Assembly: GCA_964367095.1 (NCBI GenBank)
Contig: CAYIXE010000017.1
Location: forward strand, 1-20,140
Direction: 5' to 3'
Source of the DNA: UBA927 sp964367095
GTDB taxonomy: Bacteria; Patescibacteriota; Microgenomatia; UBA10105; UBA927
DNA length: 20,140 nt
Shown here: positions 13,564 through 19,465 of the stretch, one piece after another
Layout: each line of letters begins with the position of its first letter
Numbering within the stretch: the first letter of the stretch is position 1
Program-made: the position numbers and the translations under genes
Notes under the pieces: model-generated
Seen by the model: the letters and a program-made list of their open reading frames with translations, nothing else
What the model was told of the DNA's origin: nothing
The model's database searches: none

Positions 13564-14211
13564 ATGAAACGTTTGAGTGGATATGCGGTCCTCATACTTC
13601 TTCTTTCTTCTCTAAGCCTCAACGGCTATTATTTCCTCTCTGAAAATCAAGAAATGACCGTGGTAAGTGTGCACGACGGAGATACGTTTACCCTAGGCGA
13701 TGGGCAACGCGTGCGAATCTTGGGCGCAGATGCACCTGAATTATCCAACTGTGGATCACAAGAAAGTTTAGATCGACTTAATGGCTTAGTGATGGGAAAA
13801 ATGATACGGCTTACCGAAGAAAAGCGAGATACATACGGCAGACGAATGGGGCTGGTGTGGGTGGGATCGACACTGGTTAATGAAGTCATGCTCAAAGACG
13901 GACTTGCTCGCCCCGACTATACGCCGAATTCTCAAAACGAACGATTAAAGGCCGCGTATAGAGACGCAACTGACAATAATCGTGGGATACATTCGACCAT
14001 GTGCAAACACACGACGCCTGTGCCACCGAACAAAACGTGTGTAATCAAAGGAAACATAGATAAAGCCAGTTGGGATCATTTCTATCACCTCCCCACTTGC
14101 CGGCATTACAATCAAATCGTCCTCGATGAGGATTTGGGAGAAGGATTTTTCTGTTCGGAAAAAGAAGCACAAGAGGCGGGATTCACATTAGCGCCAGATT
14201 GTTTACGATAG
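13564..14211 (+). CDS. Thermonuclease (SNase-like) with C-terminal Cys/Tyr module
   Basis: A 215-aa exported or membrane-anchored nuclease. Residues 6-25 are a signal or anchor helix (GYAVLILLLSSLSLNGYYFL). The SNase OB-fold follows at about 33-145: VVSVHDGDTFTLG, RVRILGADAPEL and DTYGRRMGLVWV carry the Asp, Arg, Asp/Glu and Arg positions used by staphylococcal nuclease for Ca2+-dependent cleavage of DNA and RNA. After a proline linker, residues 158-215 form a small module with HLPTCRHYNQIVLDED and GFFCSEKEAQEAGF, like the C-terminal modules often attached to bacterial SNases. Outside the cell it could supply nucleotides by degrading nucleic acids, which fits an AMP-salvage RuBisCO organism; this link is inference. 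Confidence 0.9.
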   Translation: MKRLSGYAVLILLLSSLSLNGYYFLSENQEMTVVSVHDGDTFTLGDGQRVRILGADAPELSNCGSQESLDRLNGLVMGKMIRLTEEKRDTYGRRMGLVWVGSTLVNEVMLKDGLARPDYTPNSQNERLKAAYRDATDNNRGIHSTMCKHTTPVPPNKTCVIKGNIDKASWDHFYHLPTCRHYNQIVLDEDLGEGFFCSEKEAQEAGFTLAPDCLR

Positions 14212-14250
14212 ATATACACTATAATCCGTTCTAAAGACCCAAATCATCCT

Positions 14251-14292
14251 TGCTACAAAATATTCACGCTATAGCGCATAAATTTTGTAGCA
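14251..14292. terminator. Hairpin between convergent genes, possible bidirectional terminator
   Basis: TGCTACAAAAT (14251-14261) pairs perfectly with ATTTTGTAGCA (14282-14292); the loop holds a second palindrome, CGCTATAGCG (14267-14276). It lies between the thermonuclease stop and the stop of the opposing membrane-protein gene. No long T-run follows on either side, so termination is plausible but not proven. Confidence 0.5.
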
Positions 14293-14328
14293 CTTTCAAA
14301 TCACTCTGGGTTCTCCAAATTGTTGAAG

Positions 14329-14604
14329 CTAGTGCTTGTGGGAAAAAAGATGCTTATTGGATGTTCGGATCTCATCGTGTACGTGATAGAGCGCCGCAAG
14401 CATAGCCAACGAAAGATACACAGACCAAATAGGGATGTCGTAATACGGCGGACACGGGCTTCCGGAAAAAGGAGCTACTGCATCGCAGAGAGCTTTGTAA
14501 ATAAATCGGTCGAGATTAAACATATCGACCGCACCGACAAAAAGGAAGAGGATTACAAACACAACAAACAATCTATGATGCCGAACAAGGTTTCTTACGC
14601 TCAT
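14329..14604 (-). CDS. Small membrane protein, hypothetical
   Basis: A 91-aa protein with two clear hydrophobic helices: RLFVVFVILFLFVGAVDMF (about 11-29) and IPIWSVYLSLAMLAALYHV (about 57-75), with Cys-containing PFSGSPCPPYYD in between and a basic His-rich C-terminus. I prefer this strand over the opposite frame, which gives an Arg/His/Ser-rich, non-protein-like translation. The function is unknown. It is transcribed divergently from the R15P isomerase gene, with which it shares an 80-bp upstream region. No Shine-Dalgarno is seen. Confidence 0.6.
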   Translation of the reverse strand: MSVRNLVRHHRLFVVFVILFLFVGAVDMFNLDRFIYKALCDAVAPFSGSPCPPYYDIPIWSVYLSLAMLAALYHVHDEIRTSNKHLFSHKH

Positions 14605-14647
14605 ATATTATTATCATATACACCATCATCTGATAAATGCAAGCTTC

Positions 14648-14677
14648 TTGCGCTCGTTATGATAATGTCTTTACAAT
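14648..14677 (+). promoter_or_regulatory. Promoter of the R15P isomerase-RuBisCO unit
   Basis: TTGCGC (14648-14653), 18-nt spacer, TACAAT (14672-14677), then 8 nt to ATG 14686. The close spacing again predicts a leaderless transcript. Confidence 0.45.
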
Positions 14678-14685
14678 AGAAAGTG

Positions 14686-15579
14686 ATGAACGTGATTGAT
14701 CAGGCTCTCTTAGACATAACAAGTCTCAAAACTCAAGGTGCGACAAATGTGGCGCTTGCCGTGCTTGACACACTCGAAACGCTTCTCGTCCAAACTCCAG
14801 ACATCTCTGTCACATCAATTCAAGAAATCGGAAAACGATTAGCCTGCGCTCGGCCCACAGAGCCATTGGCGCAAAACGCCATTCGCTACATATTTTCCAA
14901 TCCCACGAATCAAATTCTTCCTAAAATTCACGAATTTCGCGCGCTAATTGAAAAAGGGGAAAAACTAATCCCTGAAAATGGAAAACAACTCATTCTAAAC
15001 AAAGGCACCTACCTTACACTTTGCCACTCATCCACAACAGTCGCATTGTTTCAGAAAGCGTATGAGGCAGGAATAAAATTTAAACTTTTTATATCTGAGA
15101 CACGACCGCGATTTCAGGGAAGAATTACGGCAAAAGAATTATTAGAGGCTGGTCTTGAAGATGTCACGATGATTGTAGATTCGGTAGCCGTTGCACTTCT
15201 TGAGAGTCAAGAAGAAAAAATAGACGCCGTTTTTATCGGGGCTGATCTTCTTTCTCATACAGGGTTTGTAAACAAAATAGGAAGTTTAAGCGTAGCAGCT
15301 GCCGCAAATCGACATGATATCCCCGTTTATTCACTTTCAACACTCTTAAAATTTGATCCGCGTACATTTGAGCCAAAAATGATTGAAACGAGAAGTCCAG
15401 ATGAAATTTGGAAGGACGCTCCCAAAAATCTTAAATTCTTCTCCCCTGCTTTTGATTTCGTCCCCTACTTACCCAATGTCCATATAATTTGCGAAGAAGG
15501 AGTGATGAAGGGAGAACATATCAAAGACGCAGTACAAAAACACTTTCCATTTGTTTTTGATAATACACATACTGCATAA
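14686..15579 (+). CDS. Ribose-1,5-bisphosphate isomerase (eIF2B-like)
   Basis: A 297-aa member of the eIF2B alpha/beta/delta family, here best read as R15P isomerase, which turns ribose 1,5-bisphosphate (from AMP phosphorylase) into ribulose 1,5-bisphosphate for RuBisCO. Conserved parts: LTLCHSSTTV with the candidate catalytic Cys at about 113, SETRPRFQGR, VFIGADLLSHTGFVNKIGS with Asp at about 187, and the C-terminal FDP...ETRSPDEIW...SPAFDFVPY block typical of archaeal R15P isomerases. Direct adjacency to RuBisCO supports this over methylthioribose-1-phosphate isomerase or a true eIF2B subunit. ATG 14686 is chosen over GTG 14683. RuBisCO follows after 7 nt, so the two are probably one operon, with a possible second promoter at the gene's end. 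Confidence 0.88.
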   Translation: MNVIDQALLDITSLKTQGATNVALAVLDTLETLLVQTPDISVTSIQEIGKRLACARPTEPLAQNAIRYIFSNPTNQILPKIHEFRALIEKGEKLIPENGKQLILNKGTYLTLCHSSTTVALFQKAYEAGIKFKLFISETRPRFQGRITAKELLEAGLEDVTMIVDSVAVALLESQEEKIDAVFIGADLLSHTGFVNKIGSLSVAAAANRHDIPVYSLSTLLKFDPRTFEPKMIETRSPDEIWKDAPKNLKFFSPAFDFVPYLPNVHIICEEGVMKGEHIKDAVQKHFPFVFDNTHTA

Positions 15580-15586
15580 TACTTCT

Positions 15587-16843
15587 ATGGCAAATACCTA
15601 TACAAATTATTTAGCGCTACAGGAAACTATTGATACAAAAAAACATATTATCGCAACGTTTACTCTTTCAGTCTCCGGTGAACCATTTGAGAAAACAGCG
15701 GGAGGAGTCGCGGCAGAGTCGTCTGTGGGCACATGGACTGATGTGGGGCTTGAGGAAAAACAAATTTGGGATAGACTACACGCAAAAGTAATTGAACTTA
15801 ATGAAAATCCGCCAGCTGGCGGAGGAACTATTAAAATTGCGTACCCGCTGGATTTATTTGAAAAAGGAAATCTCCCACAACTTCTCTCCTCTATCACAGG
15901 AAACGTCTTTGGTCTCAAAGAAATAGTAGGACTTCGACTGGAAGATTTAGAATTTCCGGAAAGCTATGTACAATCCTACCCAGGGCCAGCCCTAGGCATT
16001 GATGGTATTCGATCTCTCACGGGAGTCTTTAGTCAACCATTATTAGGTTCTATCATAAAACCAAAATTAGGATTAACAAGCGTTCAGCATGCAGAGGCTG
16101 CGATGAATGTCTATGACAATGGCATACATCTTGTAAAAGACGATGAAAATCTCACGAGTATGACATTTGATAATTTTTATTCCCGCGTCGACGAAGTCAC
16201 AAAGCGAATGCATGCGAAAAAATATCTCCAAATTGGTCAAGCAAAAATTCATGCGTTTAACATTACCGCAAGCTATGAAGAAATGCTAAAGAGAGCAAAC
16301 TATGTGCGGGACAGCGGAGCCAATTGCTTGATGGTGGATGTACTTACCGCTGGATTTAGTGGGATGTGCGGCATACGAAATAGAAACTTCGGCCTTATGA
16401 TCCATGGCCATCGCGCGATGCACGCCGCGTTTACGCGTTCCCGCCAATATGGGATGTCGATGCTTGTCATCGCCAAACTCGCGCGCTTAGTCGGCGTTGA
16501 TTCATTCCATACAGGTACGGTCGTTGGGAAAATGGAGGGTGGCAAAAAAGAGGTTGTTGCTATAAATACATTTTTGAGATCCGAGTGGTTTGGACTGAAA
16601 ACTGTCCTGCCGACTGCTTCTGGAGGACTGCACCCCGGACACATTCCTGACCTTGTATCTATCTTAGGAAAAGACATGCTCTTTAATTTCGGCGGCGGCA
16701 TCCACGGACATCCGGATGGAACTGCAGCTGGAGCAAAAGCAGTCGTCCAAGCACTTGATGCCACTTTAAAAGGCATGACGCTTCAAGACGCATCCTCTAC
16801 CTGCCCAGAGCTAAAAAAAGCAATTGAAAAGTGGATGAAATAA
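15587..16843 (+). CDS. rbcL: RuBisCO large subunit, archaeal/CPR type (form III-related)
   Basis: A 418-aa RuBisCO that carboxylates ribulose 1,5-bisphosphate to two 3-phosphoglycerates, here probably in AMP/nucleoside salvage rather than a Calvin cycle, since no phosphoribulokinase or small subunit is present. Active-site residues are in place: Glu44 (AAESSVGTW), Asn106 (GNVFG), Lys158 and Lys160 (IIKPKLG), the carbamylated Lys184 with Asp186 and Glu187 (KDDE), His275 (HGHR), His308 (DSFHTGT), Lys315, Ser345 (ASGGLHPG) and Gly369-Gly370. Two oddities: the signature before the carbamylated Lys reads GIHLVKDDE, with His where Asp is usual, and PPAGG (75-79) is encoded by a palindrome. The start is ATG 15587, matching the family N-terminus; a CATAAT box ends 6 nt before it. 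Form II/III versus III-like needs a tree. Confidence 0.95.
   Translation: MANTYTNYLALQETIDTKKHIIATFTLSVSGEPFEKTAGGVAAESSVGTWTDVGLEEKQIWDRLHAKVIELNENPPAGGGTIKIAYPLDLFEKGNLPQLLSSITGNVFGLKEIVGLRLEDLEFPESYVQSYPGPALGIDGIRSLTGVFSQPLLGSIIKPKLGLTSVQHAEAAMNVYDNGIHLVKDDENLTSMTFDNFYSRVDEVTKRMHAKKYLQIGQAKIHAFNITASYEEMLKRANYVRDSGANCLMVDVLTAGFSGMCGIRNRNFGLMIHGHRAMHAAFTRSRQYGMSMLVIAKLARLVGVDSFHTGTVVGKMEGGKKEVVAINTFLRSEWFGLKTVLPTASGGLHPGHIPDLVSILGKDMLFNFGGGIHGHPDGTAAGAKAVVQALDATLKGMTLQDASSTCPELKKAIEKWMK
15808..15823. repeat. 16-bp perfect palindrome inserted in the RuBisCO frame
   Basis: TCCGCCAGCTGGCGGA is its own reverse complement, is GC-rich in an AT-rich gene, and encodes the PPAGG segment between two core strands (VIELN and TIKIAYP) where other RuBisCOs have only a short turn. 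Confidence 0.75.
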
Positions 16844-16850
16844 GTACATT

Positions 16851-16927
16851 TCCCGATGTGCGAAGCCCTGCCCGCAATCGCCTGAGCTCATGCTCTGGCA
16901 GGCGGGTGTTCCACCCCAGATGTGGAA
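16851..16927 (+). repeat. Intergenic hairpin repeat, copy B
   Basis: Nearly identical to copy A (two substitutions in the first 67 bases). The second hairpin is TTCCAC (16909-16914) with GTGGAA (16922-16927). It starts 7 nt after the RuBisCO stop and ends 8 nt before a TATAAT box. Confidence 0.8.
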
Positions 16928-16935
16928 TTTTCTAG

Positions 16936-16941
16936 TATAAT
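16936..16941 (+). promoter_or_regulatory. -10 box of the gene at 16950
   Basis: A consensus TATAAT ends 8 nt before ATG 16950. The -35 position falls in the repeat hairpin and shows no good match. Leaderless transcription is likely. Confidence 0.5.
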
Positions 16942-16949
16942 GCGCGAGC

Positions 16950-17408
16950 ATGATTTCCAAAGAAAACCCTCACAATCAAATCTACGAATGCGGCCCTTCA
17001 GAAACGATTATTCTTCCCAAGGGTGAAGTGGGGAAAACAAAAAAAACTCTTGTCGGTTGTCTGATTCCCATACTCCAATATCGCGATAGAATCATAATCG
17101 GACACTTCGGACCAAGAGAAACTGAAAAAGCAGTAATACGAATTGGCAATATACTTCATCCAGTCATTCCAGATCAAGTATTTATTCATCACAATTCAAT
17201 GACAGATGATTCGTTTTGGTCCTATCACATCGACGAATATCTTGCGTTACTTGAAAATATGATAGAGCGTATAGCGACAATCACGCATGTTTCAAAACAC
17301 AGCATTACCAAACGTTCATATCCTACTTTTTCAGATGTCCACGTAGACTGGTCAAGAACGAATGATCCAAGAATTTATACCCTGCCATCATCCGACACGC
17401 ATATTTAA
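16950..17408 (+). CDS. Hypothetical protein
   Basis: A 152-aa soluble protein of unknown function. The centre has strand-like segments: TLVGCLIPILQYRDRIIIGHFGPRETEKAVIRIGNIL, in which a Gly-Cys turn is followed by a His-containing GHFGP, a pattern faintly reminiscent of CheD-type deamidase folds (Cys then His), but I cannot confirm that. The C-terminal third is helical (YLALLENMIERIATI) and ends in a Ser/Thr/Asp-rich tail. ATG 16950 is set by a TATAAT box 8 nt upstream. Its TAA overlaps the stop of the small convergent gene in a shared TTAA. It follows RuBisCO after repeat copy B and is probably not part of that operon. Confidence 0.75.
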   Translation: MISKENPHNQIYECGPSETIILPKGEVGKTKKTLVGCLIPILQYRDRIIIGHFGPRETEKAVIRIGNILHPVIPDQVFIHHNSMTDDSFWSYHIDEYLALLENMIERIATITHVSKHSITKRSYPTFSDVHVDWSRTNDPRIYTLPSSDTHI

Positions 17409-17587
17409 GATAGAAATCTTCTAGGGAATATTGGTATGTGTATCTGTGGGGACGGATCCAGATGAACATCTGCTCCAGAATATACAAACGTTACATCCTT
17501 TGTCCTTGGATCTCTATAAATTCCTTGAAGCAATCCTCTGTTTTGTACAACGAGTTCCCCCGATGCGACCTTGTTCTCTTTATTCAC
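17405..17587 (-). CDS. Small hypothetical protein, possibly the 3' part of a frameshifted gene
   Basis: A frame of 60 codons from GTG 17587 reads ELVVQNRGLLQGIYRDPRTK and VTFVYSGADVHLDPSPQIHI, which looks like real protein. Upstream, the frame is open only to a TAG at 17615-17617. The neighbouring - strand frame (from TTG 17654: KSVAGRSTLHVLVCTT) has a strong Shine-Dalgarno-like GGAGGTGAGG before it and stops at 17595. One frameshift between 17595 and 17617 would join them into about 80 residues downstream of dus. No family recognised. Confidence 0.4.
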   Translation of the reverse strand: MNKENKVASGELVVQNRGLLQGIYRDPRTKDVTFVYSGADVHLDPSPQIHIPIFPRRFLS

Positions 17588-17661
17588 ACCATACTCAAAG
17601 CGTTGTGGTGCAAACTAACACGTGTAGTGTACTCCTACCTGCGACGCTTTTCAAATTGACA

Positions 17662-17677
17662 ATCCTCACCTCCCCCT
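17662..17677. repeat. Left target-site duplication of the MITE
   Basis: ATCCTCACCTCCCCCT is repeated exactly at 17871-17886, each copy touching one end of the element. Confidence 0.8.
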
Positions 17678-17870
17678 TGTAAGATGATCTCTCAATTTTC
17701 CTAAAAGATGATTTCTCAATTTTCACATCAGCAAGACCTTTAGTATGCTTGACTGATTGTAACGTAAATACAAAGCTCAATGAGCAGGTTGTAGGCTTTT
17801 TGCCTATAAGAATTTAAACCGTGCAAATTGAGAAATCAAAAAACGACGTAAATTGAGAGATCACTTTACA
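17678..17870. mobile_element. 193-bp MITE-like element with TGT...ACA ends
   Basis: The ends are imperfect inverted repeats of about 49 bp. Each begins TGTAA, has TGATCTCTCAATTT after two variable bases, a 10-11 nt spacer, then TGATTTCTCAATTT; both 14-mers are identical at the two ends. The outer TGT/ACA recalls IS3/IS481-type transposons. The interior, about 95 bp, has no complete gene, although the - strand encodes a short stretch (SFVFTLQSVKHTKGLADV) that could be leftover transposase. Exact 16-bp duplications flank the element, longer than the 3-5 bp usual for IS3. It lies between dus and the small gene at 17405, and presumably moves with a transposase encoded elsewhere. Confidence 0.8.
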
Positions 17871-17886
17871 ATCCTCACCTCCCCCT
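17871..17886. repeat. Right target-site duplication, containing the dus stop codon
   Basis: The exact second copy of 17662-17677. It holds the last codons of dus (read on the - strand, AGGGGGAGGTGA), so the insertion duplicated the gene's end and left it intact. Confidence 0.8.
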
Positions 17887-18834
17887 AAGTTGTCTAATAA
17901 TAAGTAACACTTCTTCTGATGAGTTTGTTTTCATACATGCATCTCTCACCTGACTTGCTCCGTTAAAGCCAGTAATATAGATTTTAAAAAACTTTTTAAG
18001 CATTGCATAATTTTTTTTATCACCCCACTCTGCAGTAAACATTCGCACATGACGCTCCATCAGATCAAGAAGTTCCATCGTCGTCGCCTCGTGTGGCACT
18101 TCTTTTCGATCAAACGCCCACATATTTTGAAACACAGCTCTGCCCATCATAACGCCATCAACGCCATATTTTTTATGTTTCTCCATCGCGTCAGCCGCAT
18201 CTTTCACATCACCGTTTCCTATAATCTTTGTTTTCACTCCCATGTGATTTCTTATCCGTACTGCGTTGCCTATTTCATCCCAGTGGGCTGGCACTTTCGA
18301 TAGTTCTTTCGCCGTCCGTGCATGGATAGTGAGTGCATCGAGTCCCAATCCCAACAAAAAAGAAACCCACTGGTCTGTAATAATCGTATTAAATCCGATT
18401 CGTGTTTTTACACTAATCGGTAGGTTTCCAGCGCCAAATCGTAATGCCTCTATCACTTCTTTGACAACTTCTGGTGTTTTTATCATGGCGGCTCCCGAAC
18501 CTGTTTTGACAACGTCTCGTACTGGACACCCCATGTTGATATCAATCCCTGCAAATCCCATGGTGGAGATATCTTTGGCAGTTTCAAAAATGGTCTTTGG
18601 ATCATTTCCCCAAATTTGGGCGATAATGGGTTGCTCATCTTTCGTAAAACGCAAACTCTCTTTCACGCGTTCTTTCCCGACAGAGCAAAATCCATCAGCA
18701 CTCGTAAATTCGGTGAAGAATACATCAGGACGCGCACACGACGCAACAATTCGACGAAATATCGTGTCAGTAACTCCCTCCAAAGGAGCTAATACGAGAA
18801 ATGGAACTTTTAACGTCTCCCAAATCGATTGCAT
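17875..18834 (-). CDS. dus: tRNA-dihydrouridine synthase
   Basis: A 319-aa FMN-dependent enzyme that reduces uridines to dihydrouridine in the tRNA D-loop. TIM-barrel motifs: LVLAPLEGVTDTIFRRI at the N-terminus, QIWGNDP, GIDINMGCPVRDVVKTGSGAAM with catalytic Cys103, SVKTRIGFN, LTIHARTAKEL, IIGNGDV and GVMMGRAVFQNMW, then the C-terminal helical domain. ATG 18834 gives the standard family start; the in-frame ATG at 18867 would add eleven atypical residues. A GATAAT box lies 6 nt before the ATG. The stop codon is within the target duplication of the MITE. The gene lies downstream of the TrpR-like regulator, with a copy of the 26-bp palindrome in between, so the regulator may control it. Confidence 0.92.
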   Translation of the reverse strand: MQSIWETLKVPFLVLAPLEGVTDTIFRRIVASCARPDVFFTEFTSADGFCSVGKERVKESLRFTKDEQPIIAQIWGNDPKTIFETAKDISTMGFAGIDINMGCPVRDVVKTGSGAAMIKTPEVVKEVIEALRFGAGNLPISVKTRIGFNTIITDQWVSFLLGLGLDALTIHARTAKELSKVPAHWDEIGNAVRIRNHMGVKTKIIGNGDVKDAADAMEKHKKYGVDGVMMGRAVFQNMWAFDRKEVPHEATTMELLDLMERHVRMFTAEWGDKKNYAMLKKFFKIYITGFNGASQVRDACMKTNSSEEVLLIIRQLRGR

Positions 18835-18840
18835 CGCTCT

Positions 18841-18846
18841 ATTATC
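18841..18846 (-). promoter_or_regulatory. Extended -10 box of dus
   Basis: TGCGATAAT on the - strand: TGn plus GATAAT, ending 6 nt before ATG 18834, which would make a leaderless mRNA. The surrounding 17 bases (18838-18854) recur with two changes at 18917-18933. Confidence 0.4.
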
Positions 18847-18891
18847 GCACAGACGCATGGTTGCCACGAAATATTATCTAGCAACGCTCAC

Positions 18892-18917
18892 ACTCACTTG
18901 AATCGATTCAAGTGAGT
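18892..18917. promoter_or_regulatory. 26-bp palindrome, probable operator (dus side)
   Basis: A perfect palindrome with half-site ACTCACTTGAATC and no spacer. It differs from the copy at 19385-19410 at a single base. It lies 4 nt beyond the stop of the TrpR-like gene and about 58 nt before the dus ATG. Confidence 0.65.
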
Positions 18918-18920
18918 TTA

Positions 18921-19373
18921 TTATCGTACAGACTGTCTTGAGGTTCTTGCCATTTTTCGCTTCCATCTTTCTTTCCCCACACTACTCCAGTTTGTACCAT
19001 ATATAGGATGCATATCATCCAACATGGCCTCGATACTATCGATAAATTCCTGCCAATTACTTTCTTTTATAACTCGCTCAAGGGTCTCAATAGTTTTTGG
19101 CTTGGCGTTTTTCAACCATGCACCGACAGCTCCCGTCGCTGAATTAGAAACATGAAGCACATGCTTTATATCGATGGGCCTCCTACCTCTGTGCAAAAGA
19201 ACTGCAATTGCGAAACGCTTTGCAAGCATGAGCTCTTCCGTATCGCTTAAAAAATCGGAAAAAAACGAGGAAACGGTATCGGCATCACGCAAAGAAGACA
19301 TTGATTTCCAAAACTTAGAAAACAGCTCGCGCTGCGAATCTTTGTCCAAGCGATACTTAGAAACCTGCGTCAT
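18921..19373 (-). CDS. TrpR/YerC-YecD family DNA-binding regulator
   Basis: A 150-aa protein of the Trp-repressor superfamily. The core, at about residues 17-90, is LFSKFWKSMSSLRDADTVSSFF, then LSDTEELMLAKRFAIAVLLHRG and a helix-turn-helix RPIDIKHVLHVSNSATGAVGAWL; the LSDxEExxLAKR pattern is the clearest family mark. YerC/YecD proteins are about 100 residues, so the basic C-terminal extension (KERWKRKMARTSRQSVR) is extra and may touch DNA. The ATG 19373 is chosen because GAGGT lies 5 nt before it; GTG 19391 would sit in the palindrome. A TTGACG-17-TTATAT promoter lies upstream with a 26-bp palindrome between promoter and start, strongly suggesting self-repression. The effector is unknown; tryptophan is not implied by the family alone. 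Confidence 0.85.
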   Translation of the reverse strand: MTQVSKYRLDKDSQRELFSKFWKSMSSLRDADTVSSFFSDFLSDTEELMLAKRFAIAVLLHRGRRPIDIKHVLHVSNSATGAVGAWLKNAKPKTIETLERVIKESNWQEFIDSIEAMLDDMHPIYGTNWSSVGKERWKRKMARTSRQSVR

Positions 19374-19384
19374 AGTGACCTCAT

Positions 19385-19410
19385 AACTCACTTGAATCGA
19401 TTCAAGTGAA
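19385..19410. promoter_or_regulatory. 26-bp palindrome, probable autoregulatory operator
   Basis: The central 22 bp (19388-19409, half-site TCACTTGAATC) form a perfect palindrome. It lies just downstream of the expected transcription start of the TrpR-like gene and just upstream of its Shine-Dalgarno, where a bound dimer would block transcription. Confidence 0.7.
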
Positions 19411-19426
19411 TGAATGTCTACGTTAA

Positions 19427-19455
19427 ATATAAAACATAAAAAGAGAAAACGTCAA
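19427..19455 (-). promoter_or_regulatory. Promoter of the TrpR-like gene
   Basis: On the - strand TTGACG (19455-19450), a 17-nt spacer and TTATAT (19432-19427). Transcription is expected to start near 19420, about 10 nt before the palindrome. Confidence 0.65.
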
Positions 19456-19465
19456 GAACATGTGC

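Noticed and set aside
14251..14292. A tRNA or riboswitch in the gap after the thermonuclease gene
   Set aside because: Only a simple nested hairpin is present; no tRNA arms or known aptamer core were found.
14320..14679. A 119-codon + strand frame opposite the small membrane protein
   Set aside because: Its translation is Arg/His/Ser-rich with no domain, while the - strand frame has two clear membrane helices.
16998..17682. Several + and - frames of 60-83 codons around the gene at 16950 and its downstream gap
   Set aside because: They are Cys/Leu/Thr-rich translations without start signals; only the - strand frame at 17405-17587 looked protein-like.
17678..17870. A CRISPR-like or tandem repeat reading of the repeated TGATCTCTCAATTT and TGATTTCTCAATTT motifs
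   Set aside because: Only two copies per side, in inverted orientation, with exact target duplications outside; this is a transposon structure.
18266..18901. A 211-codon + strand frame opposite dus
   Set aside because: The - strand encodes all dihydrouridine synthase motifs; the + frame is a shadow.
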